Of a DNA stretch of 48,448 nucleotides, positions 16,702 through 25,001 are shown in pieces. This stretch comes from an uncultured Enterorhabdus sp. (GTDB taxonomy: Bacteria > Actinomycetota > Coriobacteriia > Coriobacteriales > Eggerthellaceae): the NCBI GenBank assembly GCA_947573925.1, contig CANPHS010000003.1, positions 1 through 48,448 of the forward strand, in the 5' to 3' direction. The position numbers and the translations under genes are program-made. How positions within the stretch are numbered: position 1 is the stretch's first letter; each line of letters begins with the position of its first letter. Under the pieces are notes generated by a model. It made no database searches, had not been told where the DNA came from, and saw nothing but the letters and a program-made list of their open reading frames with translations.

Positions 16702-17058
16702 ATGGTGATCGAGGGAGGCTTCCCGTCCCTCAACGACTACATCCGGGCGGTTAACGCCAGCCGCTTCAAGGGCAATGCCGTGAAGCGCGAGTGCACCGAG
16801 GCCGCCGCCTGGTGCGCCAGGGCCGCCCGGATGCCCCGCTTCTCCCGCCCCGTGACCGTGCGGTTCCTGTGGGTGGAGCGCAACCGGCGCCGCGACTTGG
16901 ACAACGTGGCGTTCGGCAAGAAGTTCATTTTGGACGGGCTGGTGGCGGCGGGCGTGATCGGAAACGACACGCCCCAGTACGTGCGGGGGTTCACCGACTC
17001 CTTCGCCTACGACGCCAGGAACCCGAGGATAGAGGTGGAGGTGACCGACGAGGCATGA
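16702..17058 (+). CDS. rusA: RusA-type Holliday junction resolvase
   Basis: A 118-aa endonuclease that cuts four-way junctions during phage recombination and replication. The family pattern is visible: MVIEGGFPSLNDYI at the start, the RRRDLDNVAFGKKFILDGL active-site block with conserved acidic residues, and GVIGNDTPQYV. A GTG at 16690 overlapping the previous stop is an alternative start (VRAS before MVIEG). It works with RecT and the replication genes downstream. Confidence 0.88.
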   Translation: MVIEGGFPSLNDYIRAVNASRFKGNAVKRECTEAAAWCARAARMPRFSRPVTVRFLWVERNRRRDLDNVAFGKKFILDGLVAAGVIGNDTPQYVRGFTDSFAYDARNPRIEVEVTDEA

Positions 17059-17600
17059 CGAGGAAGGGCGCGAGGCAGCGCGAGTGGACGGTGGCAGAAC
17101 TCCAGCTGCTCAGGGACAACGCGGGGAAGGTGCCCCGCCGCGAGCTGAGCCGGATGCTGAAGCGCGGGGCAGGGTCGGTGAAGCAGCAGGTGTACCGCAT
17201 GCGGGCGCAGGGCGAGGACATTACCCTGCGGTGCTTCCGCAGCAGGCTGTCCACGTGCCCCGCCTGCGGCGCCCTGCGATCCCGCATGGGCAGCGAGGGC
17301 ATCTGCGAGCCGTGCCGCAGGAGGAGGCAGCTGGCCAAGGTGCACGAGCGCATCTCCCACCTGCTGGCGCAGCTGCCCCCTGATGAGCGGGCCGTCTACG
17401 ACGACACCGAGGCCGAGACCGAGTCCTCCCTCGACCCCATGCCCCCTCCCCCGCCCCTCGTCGGCCTGACCGCCTACGAGCGAGAGAGGGCCCTGGAGGC
17501 CCGCGAGATCGCCGTGGAGGACTGGCTCGCCCGAAACCTCAGGCGGCAGGTAAAGGCCGCCCAGAAGCGCAAGGAGCGCATCGCGAAAAAACTGAAATGA
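17055..17600 (+). CDS. Phage HTH / zinc-ribbon protein
   Basis: A 181-aa basic protein. Residues about 10-55 look like a SANT/HTH fold (REWTVAELQLLRDNAGKVPR). A treble-clef or zinc-ribbon pair of CxxC motifs follows (CPACG at about 77, CEPC at about 91), then a Pro-rich linker and a basic helical C-terminus. Probably a DNA-binding early regulator (inference). The ATG overlaps the RusA stop. Confidence 0.65.
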   Translation: MTRKGARQREWTVAELQLLRDNAGKVPRRELSRMLKRGAGSVKQQVYRMRAQGEDITLRCFRSRLSTCPACGALRSRMGSEGICEPCRRRRQLAKVHERISHLLAQLPPDERAVYDDTEAETESSLDPMPPPPPLVGLTAYERERALEAREIAVEDWLARNLRRQVKAAQKRKERIAKKLK

Positions 17601-17640
17601 GTGTTACTTTCCGAGTTTTACCAGATCAGATAGGAGGAGA
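17595..17640 (+). repeat. 46-bp direct repeat, copy 2
   Basis: Identical to 15511-15556. It overlaps the stop of the preceding gene and supplies the ribosome site of the ParB-like gene. Confidence 0.9.
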
Positions 17641-17647
17641 TACCGAA

Positions 17648-18868
17648 ATGCAAGTGATCGAGACCGTCAGCATCGATGACGTGTTCCCGCTGGAGGACGA
17701 GTACGGCAACGACCTCGCCCGCCGGGACTACACCCTCAAGGCCAACAAGGAGTACGTGCGCCGCCTGGCCGACAGCTTCGACAAGGAGACCGGGCGGCCC
17801 GACGAGCTGGTGACGCTCGTGCGGGACGGCGGCATCTACCGCGTCAAAGCCGGCAACTCCCGCGTGGAGGCCATGCGCCTCCTGGGCACCAAGACGTTCC
17901 CCGCCATCATCGACGAGGACGACACCGTGCAGTCCTGCGTGGAGGCCGCCTGGCGCACCGACACCAAGAAGACCTACGAGGCCGAGGAGAAGGCCGAGAT
18001 CTTCCGCGCCCTCACCCTGTTCGGCGACGACGAGTACGTGGCCGAGACCACCGGCACGGACATCGAGCGGGCACGGCGCATCCGCCGGGGCGCCAAGCAC
18101 GCGGAGGAGGCCGTGGACCAGATGCCGCTGGAGTGGTACGAGGCCGTGGGCGAGGCCGAGGAGGCCGGCGACGCCGAGATGGTGGCGGCCCTGACCGTCG
18201 CCAGCGCGTCCACGTGGCAGAGCGCGCGGCGGGGGCTGCTCGGGCGACGCGCGGAGGCCGGGCGGGCGGATGAGCTCAGGGAGGCCCTGGCATGGGCCGG
18301 GATCGCCGTGGCCGAGGACGGAGCAGACCGCTCGGACATGCGGTACGTGTCCACAGTCGCAACGGCGAGCGACGTGAAGGGCCGCGAGTGGCCGGAGGGC
18401 AGCGTGGCGTACATGCAGGGAGGAGCTACGGCCTACGTGTACGTCCCCGCCAAAGGGGCCGATCCCGTGGCTGAGGAGCGGCGGCGACTGATGGACGAGA
18501 CGAAGGCAGTCCGCGAGGAATGGCTCTCGGAGGCCATCCTGGGCGACCTGGGGCAGTTGGCACCGCTCATGGAGCTTCCCGGGCAGTGCGAGAGCCCGTA
18601 CTGGAACGGCATAAACAGCATGCTGTCCCACCTGGTCGACGACCTTCCCAAAGTTCCGGCGGACGCCGTGAACTCCTACATGGGGAGCAGCACGGCGCCG
18701 TGGTACGAGAACGGCAGGGGCGCCTACGAGCCCGAAGCCGGCAAGTGCCGAAAGTTCGTCGCGCTCACCGACGCCATGGAGCTGTGCGGCTACGAGCCGC
18801 CCGAGGCCGAGCAGCGCCTGTACCAGATGTGCGTCGACGCCATCGGGAAGGAGGGCACCGATGAGTAG
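17648..18868 (+). CDS. ParB/Srx-fold phage protein
   Basis: A 406-aa protein. Residues about 1-90 form a ParB-N/sulfiredoxin-like domain (KANKEYVRRLADSF, then YRVKAGNSRVEAMRLLGTKT), and the ParB-like helical middle follows (AEEKAEIFRALTLFGDDEYV). The C-terminal half is unassigned. Phage ParB-like proteins bind DNA, act as nucleases or regulate; which applies here is not visible. The ATG is set by TAGGAGGAGA in the repeat; the tracker start at 17597 lies inside the repeat. Confidence 0.78.
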   Translation: MQVIETVSIDDVFPLEDEYGNDLARRDYTLKANKEYVRRLADSFDKETGRPDELVTLVRDGGIYRVKAGNSRVEAMRLLGTKTFPAIIDEDDTVQSCVEAAWRTDTKKTYEAEEKAEIFRALTLFGDDEYVAETTGTDIERARRIRRGAKHAEEAVDQMPLEWYEAVGEAEEAGDAEMVAALTVASASTWQSARRGLLGRRAEAGRADELREALAWAGIAVAEDGADRSDMRYVSTVATASDVKGREWPEGSVAYMQGGATAYVYVPAKGADPVAEERRRLMDETKAVREEWLSEAILGDLGQLAPLMELPGQCESPYWNGINSMLSHLVDDLPKVPADAVNSYMGSSTAPWYENGRGAYEPEAGKCRKFVALTDAMELCGYEPPEAEQRLYQMCVDAIGKEGTDE

Positions 18869-19361
18869 CATCACCCCCGACGAGCGCCTGGCGCTGCTGG
18901 CCGCCATGTCGAAGGCCGTCAAGCCGCAGCTGGACGAGGCGAAGCGCGAGGCCCAGGAAGGGCTCATGGACAGGTTCGCCGAGGACGGCACCGACCGCCG
19001 CGCCATCATGGTCGGCGGCTCCAAGGTCGGCGAGGTCGGCATGAGCTTCAGCAAGGCCGCGCCGTCCATCAGGCCCGGGCACGAGCGCGAGGCCCTGGAG
19101 GCCGCCATCGACATGGGCCTGGTGGACTGGTCGAAGGTCGGCTCCGTGCTCGTCCGCGACTGGCAGAAACGCTTCTCGCAGGTGGGCGACGCGGTGGTGG
19201 AGGCCCAGAGCGCCGAGCTGATCGAGTGGCTCCAGTGGGAGCCGTCCCGACCCAAGTCGGCGGCGGTGCGCGGCTGCAAGCCGGAGGACGTGCTGCCGGC
19301 CCTGCGGGCCAAGCTCGGCGAGGGCTTCGCCCAGGCGCTCTTGGGGGCCGGCGATGAGTAG
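18861..19361 (+). CDS. Phage protein upstream of recT, unknown
   Basis: A 166-aa protein (PDERLALLAAMSKAVKPQLD ... SVLVRDWQKRFSQVGDAVVE). No nuclease motif is seen, so it is probably not the usual exonuclease partner of RecT. It overlaps both neighbours by 8 nt, so translation is coupled to the ParB-like and RecT genes. Confidence 0.65.
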   Translation: MSSITPDERLALLAAMSKAVKPQLDEAKREAQEGLMDRFAEDGTDRRAIMVGGSKVGEVGMSFSKAAPSIRPGHEREALEAAIDMGLVDWSKVGSVLVRDWQKRFSQVGDAVVEAQSAELIEWLQWEPSRPKSAAVRGCKPEDVLPALRAKLGEGFAQALLGAGDE

Positions 19362-20259
19362 CGAAATGGAGGTGGTGCGTTTCGAGGCGGACAACGGCCA
19401 GGAGATCACCGTCACCGAGCAGGACGTGCGCGACCTCCTGGCGGCCGGCGGCAACGCCGTGCAGAACGTGACGCCCCAGGAGATCAAGGCGTACCTGCGC
19501 CTGTGCCAGGCCCAGCGCCTCAACCCCTTCACCAAGGACGCCTACATCGTCAAGTACGGGAGCTCCCCGGCCACGGTCATCGCCGGCAAGGAGACGTTCA
19601 CCAAGCGGGCGCAGCGCAACCCCAAGTTCCGGGGCTACACGGCGGGCATCACCGTCGCGCGCCCGGACGGCACCATCGACCGCCGCGAGGGATCCATGAT
19701 GGTGCAGGGCGACACGCTGGTGGGCGGCTGGTGCAGCGTGAGCATCGAGGGCTACGACCGCCCCATGTACGACGAGGTGGCCTTCGGCGAGTACACCACC
19801 GGCAAGAGCAACTGGGCCAAGATGCCGGCCACCATGATCCGCAAGGTGGCCATCTGCCACGCCCTGCGCGAGGCGTTCCCGGAGGATCTGGGAGGGCTCT
19901 ACGGCTCCGAGGAGATGGACCAGGCCCGGGAGCGCCAGGGAGCGCCCGCGGTGCCGTACCAGGCCCCGCAGCCGTGCCCTCAGCAGGCGCAGCCGGCACC
20001 CCAGGCGCAGCAGCCCCGCCAGCACTCCCCGCTCGACCTCTACAAGCTGGCGCTCATCCGCGCCCGCGACGAGCGCGGGGTTCCCTGCGAAGACGCCATG
20101 GCCGCCGTGGAGGCGGCCCTCGGCAAGCCCCGCGAGGAGTACGACGCGGACGATTTGGCCGCGGCCGTCGTGGTGGTGGACGGCCTGGGGCAGCCCGAGC
20201 CGGAGTACGAGGTCGTGGAGGAGCAGCTTCCCCTGGCCGACGACGACATACCGTTTTAG
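19354..20259 (+). CDS. bet: RecT/Bet single-strand annealing protein
   Basis: A 301-aa phage recombinase of the RecT/Bet family. The signature region is clear: TPQEIKAYLRLCQAQRLNPF, TKDAYIVKYGSSPATVIAGK, then RRNPKF-like and KMPATMIRKVAICHALREAF. It anneals complementary strands during recombination-dependent replication. The C-terminal third is a Gln/Pro-rich linker plus a charged tail ending DDDIPF, resembling the acidic tip of SSB-interacting proteins. No exonuclease gene is visible next to it. Confidence 0.92.
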   Translation: MSSEMEVVRFEADNGQEITVTEQDVRDLLAAGGNAVQNVTPQEIKAYLRLCQAQRLNPFTKDAYIVKYGSSPATVIAGKETFTKRAQRNPKFRGYTAGITVARPDGTIDRREGSMMVQGDTLVGGWCSVSIEGYDRPMYDEVAFGEYTTGKSNWAKMPATMIRKVAICHALREAFPEDLGGLYGSEEMDQARERQGAPAVPYQAPQPCPQQAQPAPQAQQPRQHSPLDLYKLALIRARDERGVPCEDAMAAVEAALGKPREEYDADDLAAAVVVVDGLGQPEPEYEVVEEQLPLADDDIPF

Positions 20260-20267
20260 GAGCTGCC

Positions 20268-20969
20268 ATGGGAATGACGATCCAGGACGATATGTGGGAG
20301 GCGGCGAAGATGCTCCCCGAGAAGCAGAGGGCCCCCTTCGTCCATGCCCTCGTGGCCTACGGGATGGACGGGGCCGAGCCGAAGGGGACGCCCCCGTGGC
20401 TGCCCGTCTTCCACGTGATCCGCGACCGGCTGAGGATGTCGGCCGAGGCGTCCGAGAAGGGCCGCAGCATGGCCCGGGCGCGGTGGGACAAGAAGCGCCA
20501 GCAGGATGCGGCGGCACCGCTCGTGCATATGCAGCAGCATATGCACGAGCATGATGCTGGCGGCGTGCCTGTGCATGATGCTGAGTATGAGAGTGAGATA
20601 GAGGATAGGAACCCCCCTATAGTCCCCCCTTATGCCGAAGTCGATTTTGACGCGCCCGCCCCCGGCGCCAACTTCTCCCTCCAATGCCTGGCCGCCCTCA
20701 CGGAGGTGTCGGGCCAGACGTACACCACGATGCCGGCGAAGTGCCGCCGCGAGCTGGAGAGGGCCGAGGGCCGCTTCACGGCGGACCAGGTGCGGGCCAT
20801 GGTCGAGTTCAAGCGCGACGAGTGGCGGGCCAAGGACGCCCGCGACGGCACCACGTTCTCGCGGAACCTGACCCCGAACACGCTGTTCAGCCCGGACCAC
20901 TTCGAGCAGTACATGGGCCAGTCAATGGCCCACCGGGAGGAGGCGGGGCGCTATGCGGATTACGACTAG
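20268..20969 (+). CDS. Phage replication initiator / replisome organizer
   Basis: A 233-aa protein. The N-terminal region (about 1-85) resembles the DUF6291-type domain (MLPEKQRAPFVHALVAYGMD). A His-rich linker follows, then the conserved phage replication C-terminal domain (about 140-225, FSLQCLAALTEVSGQTYTTM ... FSRNLTPNTLFSPDHFEQYM). It should bind the phage origin and recruit the loader encoded next. The linker-coding DNA contains a perfect inverted repeat and direct repeats that look like the origin. TAGGAG lies 6 nt before the ATG. Confidence 0.8.
   Translation: MGMTIQDDMWEAAKMLPEKQRAPFVHALVAYGMDGAEPKGTPPWLPVFHVIRDRLRMSAEASEKGRSMARARWDKKRQQDAAAPLVHMQQHMHEHDAGGVPVHDAEYESEIEDRNPPIVPPYAEVDFDAPAPGANFSLQCLAALTEVSGQTYTTMPAKCRRELERAEGRFTADQVRAMVEFKRDEWRAKDARDGTTFSRNLTPNTLFSPDHFEQYMGQSMAHREEAGRYADYD
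20519..20583. other. Putative phage replication origin inside the initiator gene
   Basis: A perfect 14-bp inverted repeat with a 4-nt loop (GCTCGTGCATATGC-AGCA-GCATATGCACGAGC, 20519-20550), followed by two GCATGATGCTG direct repeats (20549, 20573) and an AT-richer purine tract. The layout recalls lambda, where O iterons lie in the O linker. Confidence 0.6.
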
Positions 20970-21729
20970 GCGGCGTCCCTCCGTGCCAGACCCCAAGCCG
21001 TGCGAGCACTGCGGGCGCCTCCTTGCCCCGCGCACCGTGGAGGTGGAGTTCGGCATGCAGGGCACGAGCGAGGTGTTCGCCGGCTGGGAGCCGTGCGGCT
21101 GCGAGGGCGCCGTCGCCGCCAGGGCCGAATGGGAGGCCGGGCGGGAGCGGGCGGAGCACGCGGCCGAGGAGGCCCGCTGGGAGCGGACGCTCGAATCGTC
21201 CGGAATCCCGCCCCGCTACCGGGGGGCGACCCACCCCTGGGCCGCGAGGCTGGCCGGGCGTCTTTCCGCGGGCGACGGCGTGTACCTGCACGGGCCCAAC
21301 GGCACCGGCAAGACCACGCTCGCCTGCGCGGCGGCGCTCATCTGCATGCGCAATGGGATGGGCGTCAAGTTCGCCGTGGCGACCAAGCTGCTGGACGGCC
21401 TGCGCGAGTTCGGCGACGGGCAGCGCGAGCTGCTGGAATCGCTCGTCCGGTGCGACCTGCTGATCGTGGACGACCTGGGCAAGGAGGGAGCGGCCACCCC
21501 CAGGGCGGCGGAGAAGCTGTTCGACCTGTTCAACGACCGCTACAACGCCCAGACGCTCGCCGACCCGAAGCCGATCCTGGTGACGAGCAACTTCCCGCGC
21601 GGGGAGGTCGCCGCCCGGGTGAGCCAGGGCGGCTCCGGCTTGGCCATCGCCAGCCGGCTGAAGGAGACAACCTATGCCGTCCCCATGGACGGCGAGGACT
21701 GGAGGAAGGGAGGCGCCCGTGAGCGATAG
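20953..21729 (+). CDS. DnaC-like helicase loader ATPase
   Basis: A 258-aa AAA+ protein that loads the host replicative helicase at the phage origin. It has an N-terminal zinc-binding segment (CEHCGRLL ... CGC), Walker A (LHGPNGTGKTTLAC, about 112-125), Walker B (CDLLIVDDLGKEG, about 173-185) and the sensor region PILVTSNFPRG. It overlaps the initiator gene by 17 nt, the classic O-P type pair. The ATG is 9 nt from GGAGG. Confidence 0.9.
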   Translation: MRITTRRRPSVPDPKPCEHCGRLLAPRTVEVEFGMQGTSEVFAGWEPCGCEGAVAARAEWEAGRERAEHAAEEARWERTLESSGIPPRYRGATHPWAARLAGRLSAGDGVYLHGPNGTGKTTLACAAALICMRNGMGVKFAVATKLLDGLREFGDGQRELLESLVRCDLLIVDDLGKEGAATPRAAEKLFDLFNDRYNAQTLADPKPILVTSNFPRGEVAARVSQGGSGLAIASRLKETTYAVPMDGEDWRKGGARER

Positions 21730-22015
21730 CGTCATGCAGGACCGGCGCGAGTGCTACGCCACCCGCGCCACCGTGGGCCTGGACAGGCACCACGTGTTCA
21801 AGGCCTCCCGCCGCAAGGCCAGCGAGGAGATGGGCCTGTGGGTGTGGCTGCGCCACGACGTGCACATGGCCATGCACGACCACCGCCCGCCCTGGGAGGC
21901 GCTGGAGGAGGCCCTGAAGGCCGCCGCCCAGCGGGCCTGGGAGGAATCGGGCGGCACCCGCGCGGAGTGGATGCGCCGCATCGGCGCGAACTACCTGGGA
22001 GGGGATGCGGAATGA
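21719..22015 (+). CDS. HNH-like small phage protein
   Basis: A 98-aa protein with the His-rich pattern RHHVFKASRRKASEEMGLWV followed by HDVHMAMHDHR, typical of small phage HNH-like proteins (LERHHVF family). A recombination or repair nuclease role is inferred. The GTG start overlaps the loader gene by 11 nt with GGGAGG upstream. Confidence 0.7.
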   Translation: MSDSVMQDRRECYATRATVGLDRHHVFKASRRKASEEMGLWVWLRHDVHMAMHDHRPPWEALEEALKAAAQRAWEESGGTRAEWMRRIGANYLGGDAE

Positions 22016-22269
22016 GCGGCAACTATCCCGACGGCACATGGGCCGGCGACCCCCGCGCCCCGTGGAACCGGCAGGACCCTCCCCGCCGCTGCGACCTCTG
22101 CGCCGAGTGGAGGGAGTGCCCCTGCGGCTGCGGCGAGGGCTGGTGCTCGGAGCTGTCCGAGTTCACCGCGCCCGACCCCACCGACGAGTGCGACGCCTTC
22201 GACGGCGACGCCGAAGAATACGACGACCCCCGCATCGACCAGGTGCGGGAGGAAGGATGGACAAAATGA
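22012..22269 (+). CDS. Cys-rich small phage protein
   Basis: An 85-aa acidic protein with a CDLC ... CPCGCGEGWC cluster that probably binds zinc. No family name. Overlaps both neighbours. First of a run of small Cys-rich genes. Confidence 0.6.
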   Translation: MSGNYPDGTWAGDPRAPWNRQDPPRRCDLCAEWRECPCGCGEGWCSELSEFTAPDPTDECDAFDGDAEEYDDPRIDQVREEGWTK

Positions 22270-23123
22270 CCGGAAAAGACCCCAAGGACATGACCGCAAG
22301 CGAGCTGCTGCGGAAAGTGGATAGACACCCGTGCTCCATGTGCCATCTCGTCATGGCGGGAGAAGAGTCGTGCGCCACGACAGCCTGCGAATCCTGGGCG
22401 TACCGCCTCGCCGACAAGGTCGACGCCGAGCTGGCCCAGGCCACCGCCTATGGAATCTCCGAGGGCTTCAATTCATCCCTGCGGGCAGGTGCCGAGCTAT
22501 GGGCCAAGGCCAACGGCTGGCCCGACTTCCGCGATGGGGATGACTTCGGGCAGTGGCTCGACCGCTGCGCCCTCCCGCGCCCCTGCTACGAGAACGGCGA
22601 GCCTGTGCAGTTCGGCGATTCCTTCCTGCGATGGGACGGGAAAAGCGGCAACGATGGCGAGAAAGTTACCGAAATCACGGTTCGAGGCGGCGATTGCTAC
22701 CGTTGGAGCCTCAATGGCGATTGCTGCACGAGCCAGCTTGTCAAGCGCCCCGCCCCCGAGGTGCTGGGGGCCGACGGGCTGCCCGTCGTGGCGGGGGAGG
22801 AGGTGTGGAGCCTGTCCGGCACGGGGCCTCACACGGTGGGAACCGTTTACACCGACATTCAGGCTCCAGACGGGAGAGACTGCCCATGGGCCGACATCGA
22901 CAACGATGGGACATGGGCGTGCGTCGAATCGCTCACCCACACCCCTCCCGAAACCCAGGCGCGCATCGACGATGACGCCACGCTGCACCCTCGCGTGTAC
23001 TACGCAGAGCATATCGGCCACGACGTTGACTTGAAGGACGACGCAGAGGTCACCGAGGCCATGGTGCGCGACCTGCTGCGGCGGCAGAGGGAGCTGGACA
23101 AGCGGAAGGGGGGCGCGGAATGA
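22257..23123 (+). CDS. Early phage protein of unknown function
   Basis: A 288-aa protein. The N-terminus has a Cys cluster (CSMCHLVMAGEESC). The middle is helical. The C-terminal part (ADGLPVVAGEEVWSLSGTGP ... HTPPETQARIDDDATLHP) is a beta-rich module common in gut siphovirus early proteins that I can recognise but not name. The start could also be the ATG at 22266. Confidence 0.6.
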   Translation: MDKMTGKDPKDMTASELLRKVDRHPCSMCHLVMAGEESCATTACESWAYRLADKVDAELAQATAYGISEGFNSSLRAGAELWAKANGWPDFRDGDDFGQWLDRCALPRPCYENGEPVQFGDSFLRWDGKSGNDGEKVTEITVRGGDCYRWSLNGDCCTSQLVKRPAPEVLGADGLPVVAGEEVWSLSGTGPHTVGTVYTDIQAPDGRDCPWADIDNDGTWACVESLTHTPPETQARIDDDATLHPRVYYAEHIGHDVDLKDDAEVTEAMVRDLLRRQRELDKRKGGAE

Positions 23124-23308
23124 TCTGCCCGATGACGCTTGCAAACAACGAAGCTTTCAACCACGGGGCCATGGAGTGCGACCCAGACTGCGCGTGGGCG
23201 TTCGAGTGGAACGGAAAGCTGTCCTGCGCGATCGCCATACACTGCGTTGGGATGCAGGGAGTCAACGCGCAACCGCTAGATGATGATTCCGAGAAGGGAG
23301 GCGAGTAG
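23120..23308 (+). CDS. Small Cys-containing phage protein
   Basis: A 62-aa protein (MECDPDCAWAFEWNGKLSCA) with four Cys in the first 43 residues. It overlaps the previous stop by 4 nt. Unknown function; a possible metal site. Confidence 0.5.
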   Translation: MICPMTLANNEAFNHGAMECDPDCAWAFEWNGKLSCAIAIHCVGMQGVNAQPLDDDSEKGGE

Positions 23309-23310
23309 CC

Positions 23311-23844
23311 ATGTGCGAGTACTGCGAGAACACGAAGCTCCTCGGAAATTCGAAGAGCCTCATCGAGGGCGTTGACGCCGCGATCGATGGAGGCAAGCTG
23401 CGCGTCAGCGGATGGTTCGACGGAATCGCGGGCGTGCAGCCGCTGTACATCCCCGTCAACTACTGCCCCATGTGCGGGCGCGACCTGAGAGGAAACGACA
23501 TGCCTAGGCTCTACATCTCCGGCCCCGTGACGGGCAAGCCGGACGGCAACCGCGAGGCGTTCGAGGAGGCGCGCAGAGAGCTGCGTCACTGGCACATGGT
23601 GAGCATCCCGCACGAGTACGTAGATGCCGAAACGACGCACGAAGAGGCCATGGCCATCCTCTTGCACCAGCTGACGGATCGCACGTACTCGTACCGCAAG
23701 GGAAAGTGCGCCAACCTCTACGACGGCGTGGCCATCCTCCCCGGCTGGGAGCAGTCGGAGGGCGCGAGGCTTGAGAAGGCCGTGGCCGAGGCCTGCGGGA
23801 TACCGTGCAAGACCGTGGACGAGTGGTTGGAGGAGGCGCGATGA
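23311..23844 (+). CDS. Zinc-ribbon fused to DUF4406-type domain
   Basis: A 177-aa protein. Residues 1-62 carry CEYC and CPMCG, a zinc-ribbon-like small domain normally found alone in phages. Residues about 64-177 form a DUF4406 domain (PRLYISGPVTGKPDGNREAF, then LPGWEQSEGARLEKAVAEA), related to nucleoside 2-deoxyribosyltransferases. The second half has its own possible start (ATG 23500 region) preceded by GAGAGG. It may be a fusion of two phage genes. A nucleotide-processing role is inferred. Confidence 0.72.
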   Translation: MCEYCENTKLLGNSKSLIEGVDAAIDGGKLRVSGWFDGIAGVQPLYIPVNYCPMCGRDLRGNDMPRLYISGPVTGKPDGNREAFEEARRELRHWHMVSIPHEYVDAETTHEEAMAILLHQLTDRTYSYRKGKCANLYDGVAILPGWEQSEGARLEKAVAEACGIPCKTVDEWLEEAR

Positions 23845-24155
23845 GGAAAATCGAGGTGCCGAAGCTGATCGAGCCGTGGCGCATCATCTGCGCGGCCCAG
23901 TCGGAGCCTGACTACAGCGAGGAGCGGTACATCCTCATCTACGCGGGCGAGAACGTGTGGGACGACGAGTTCGCGGTCATCGAGGGCGGCCACTGCTCGT
24001 GCTATGGATGGAACGATGTCACATGGGACGGCGTTGAGTACGGGCGCGACGAGCTGCTGAAGCTCGCCGAGTCGAAGATCGGCGACAGCGGTTGGTACTG
24101 CCGATGCGAGCAGCGTTTTTGGAAGCTGGTCGTTATGGCGTTGGAGGTGTCCTAA
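23841..24155 (+). CDS. Small phage protein, unknown
   Basis: A 104-aa acidic protein (KLIEPWRIICAAQSEPDYSE) with several Cys (HCSCYGW, WYCRCEQ). No named family. Its ATG overlaps the previous stop (ATGA). Confidence 0.55.
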   Translation: MRKIEVPKLIEPWRIICAAQSEPDYSEERYILIYAGENVWDDEFAVIEGGHCSCYGWNDVTWDGVEYGRDELLKLAESKIGDSGWYCRCEQRFWKLVVMALEVS

Positions 24156-24385
24156 TGAACGACTATGAGCGCGGCGAAGAGCAGATATGGCGCGCAACCG
24201 AGGCAAACTGCCGCCAGACGACGTGGGTTAGTGTAGGCGGCCTGGTGCGGTGCGAGAGATGTGTCAACTGGGGCGCGTTGGCGGGTAACTACTCTCCCGA
24301 CTGGTGCCCAGTAGTGCAGAAGCACACGAGACCGACGGACTGGTGCTGCTGGGGCGCGGGGAAAGGAGAATCCGATGAGCGATGA
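24155..24385 (+). CDS. Small Cys-rich phage protein
   Basis: A 76-aa protein with CERC ... WCPVV ... WCCWG, a probable zinc site. The start overlaps the previous stop (TAATG). Function unknown. Confidence 0.55.
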   Translation: MNDYERGEEQIWRATEANCRQTTWVSVGGLVRCERCVNWGALAGNYSPDWCPVVQKHTRPTDWCCWGAGKGESDER

Positions 24386-24704
24386 GCTTAAGCCTTGTCC
24401 GTTCTGCGGGGGCGAGGCGAAGGCGTTCTACTGTGAAGAAAGCGGCACGTTCGATGTGCAGTGTCAGCAGTGCGGAGCGATTCCCTTCATAGGGTCGCGT
24501 ACATCCGAAAGGAAGACGATGGCCGATGTCATCGCCGCCTGGAACGCCCGCGCCGAGCACACGTGCCGAATTGAGCCGGCTAAAGACGGCGGCTGGTACT
24601 GCTCGGAGTGCCATGTTTGGATTTCCCCTTCCCCCATGGCGAACGCCACGGAGTACCTGCTTCCCCGTTGGTGCCCGAACTGCGGCGCGAAGGTGGTGGG
24701 GTAG
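24375..24704 (+). CDS. Lar-like restriction alleviation protein
   Basis: A 109-aa protein. Residues 1-57 match the Lar restriction-alleviation pattern (ELKPCPFCGGEAKAFYCEES ... CQQCGAIPFI ... VIAAWNAR). The second half holds another ribbon (WYCSECHVWI ... RWCPNCG). Lar of the Rac prophage modulates host type I restriction and modification, so this may protect phage DNA. An extended two-ribbon form is often seen in Gram-positive phages. Confidence 0.75.
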   Translation: MSDELKPCPFCGGEAKAFYCEESGTFDVQCQQCGAIPFIGSRTSERKTMADVIAAWNARAEHTCRIEPAKDGGWYCSECHVWISPSPMANATEYLLPRWCPNCGAKVVG

Positions 24705-25001
24705 ATGAGAAGCATAAGCTACCGATTCGCTCCCAACGACGCCGTAGCCGCCGAGCGGGAGCAGATGGAGCCCGTGTCCGGGGTGCCCATGGTGCGGGTG
24801 CTCGACGCCGACGGCAAGGAGCTCTTCCGGGGCTGGTACGTGCGCCACGAGTGCCGCCAGCCCTACGTGATGGACGACGAGCTGCGGCCCAGCGACGTGG
24901 CCCATCTCGTCGCCGTGTCCGGCTCCGCCGACTGGGGCCTTGAGCGCCCCCTGCGCATCATCGAGGTCACGCCGCCGCACCGCATCGAGGTGATCGCATG
25001 A
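24705..25001 (+). CDS. Phage protein, unknown
   Basis: A 98-aa beta-rich protein (VPMVRVLDADGKELFRGWYV). No recognised family. It directly follows the Lar-like gene and overlaps the next start by 4 nt. Confidence 0.5.
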   Translation: MRSISYRFAPNDAVAAEREQMEPVSGVPMVRVLDADGKELFRGWYVRHECRQPYVMDDELRPSDVAHLVAVSGSADWGLERPLRIIEVTPPHRIEVIA

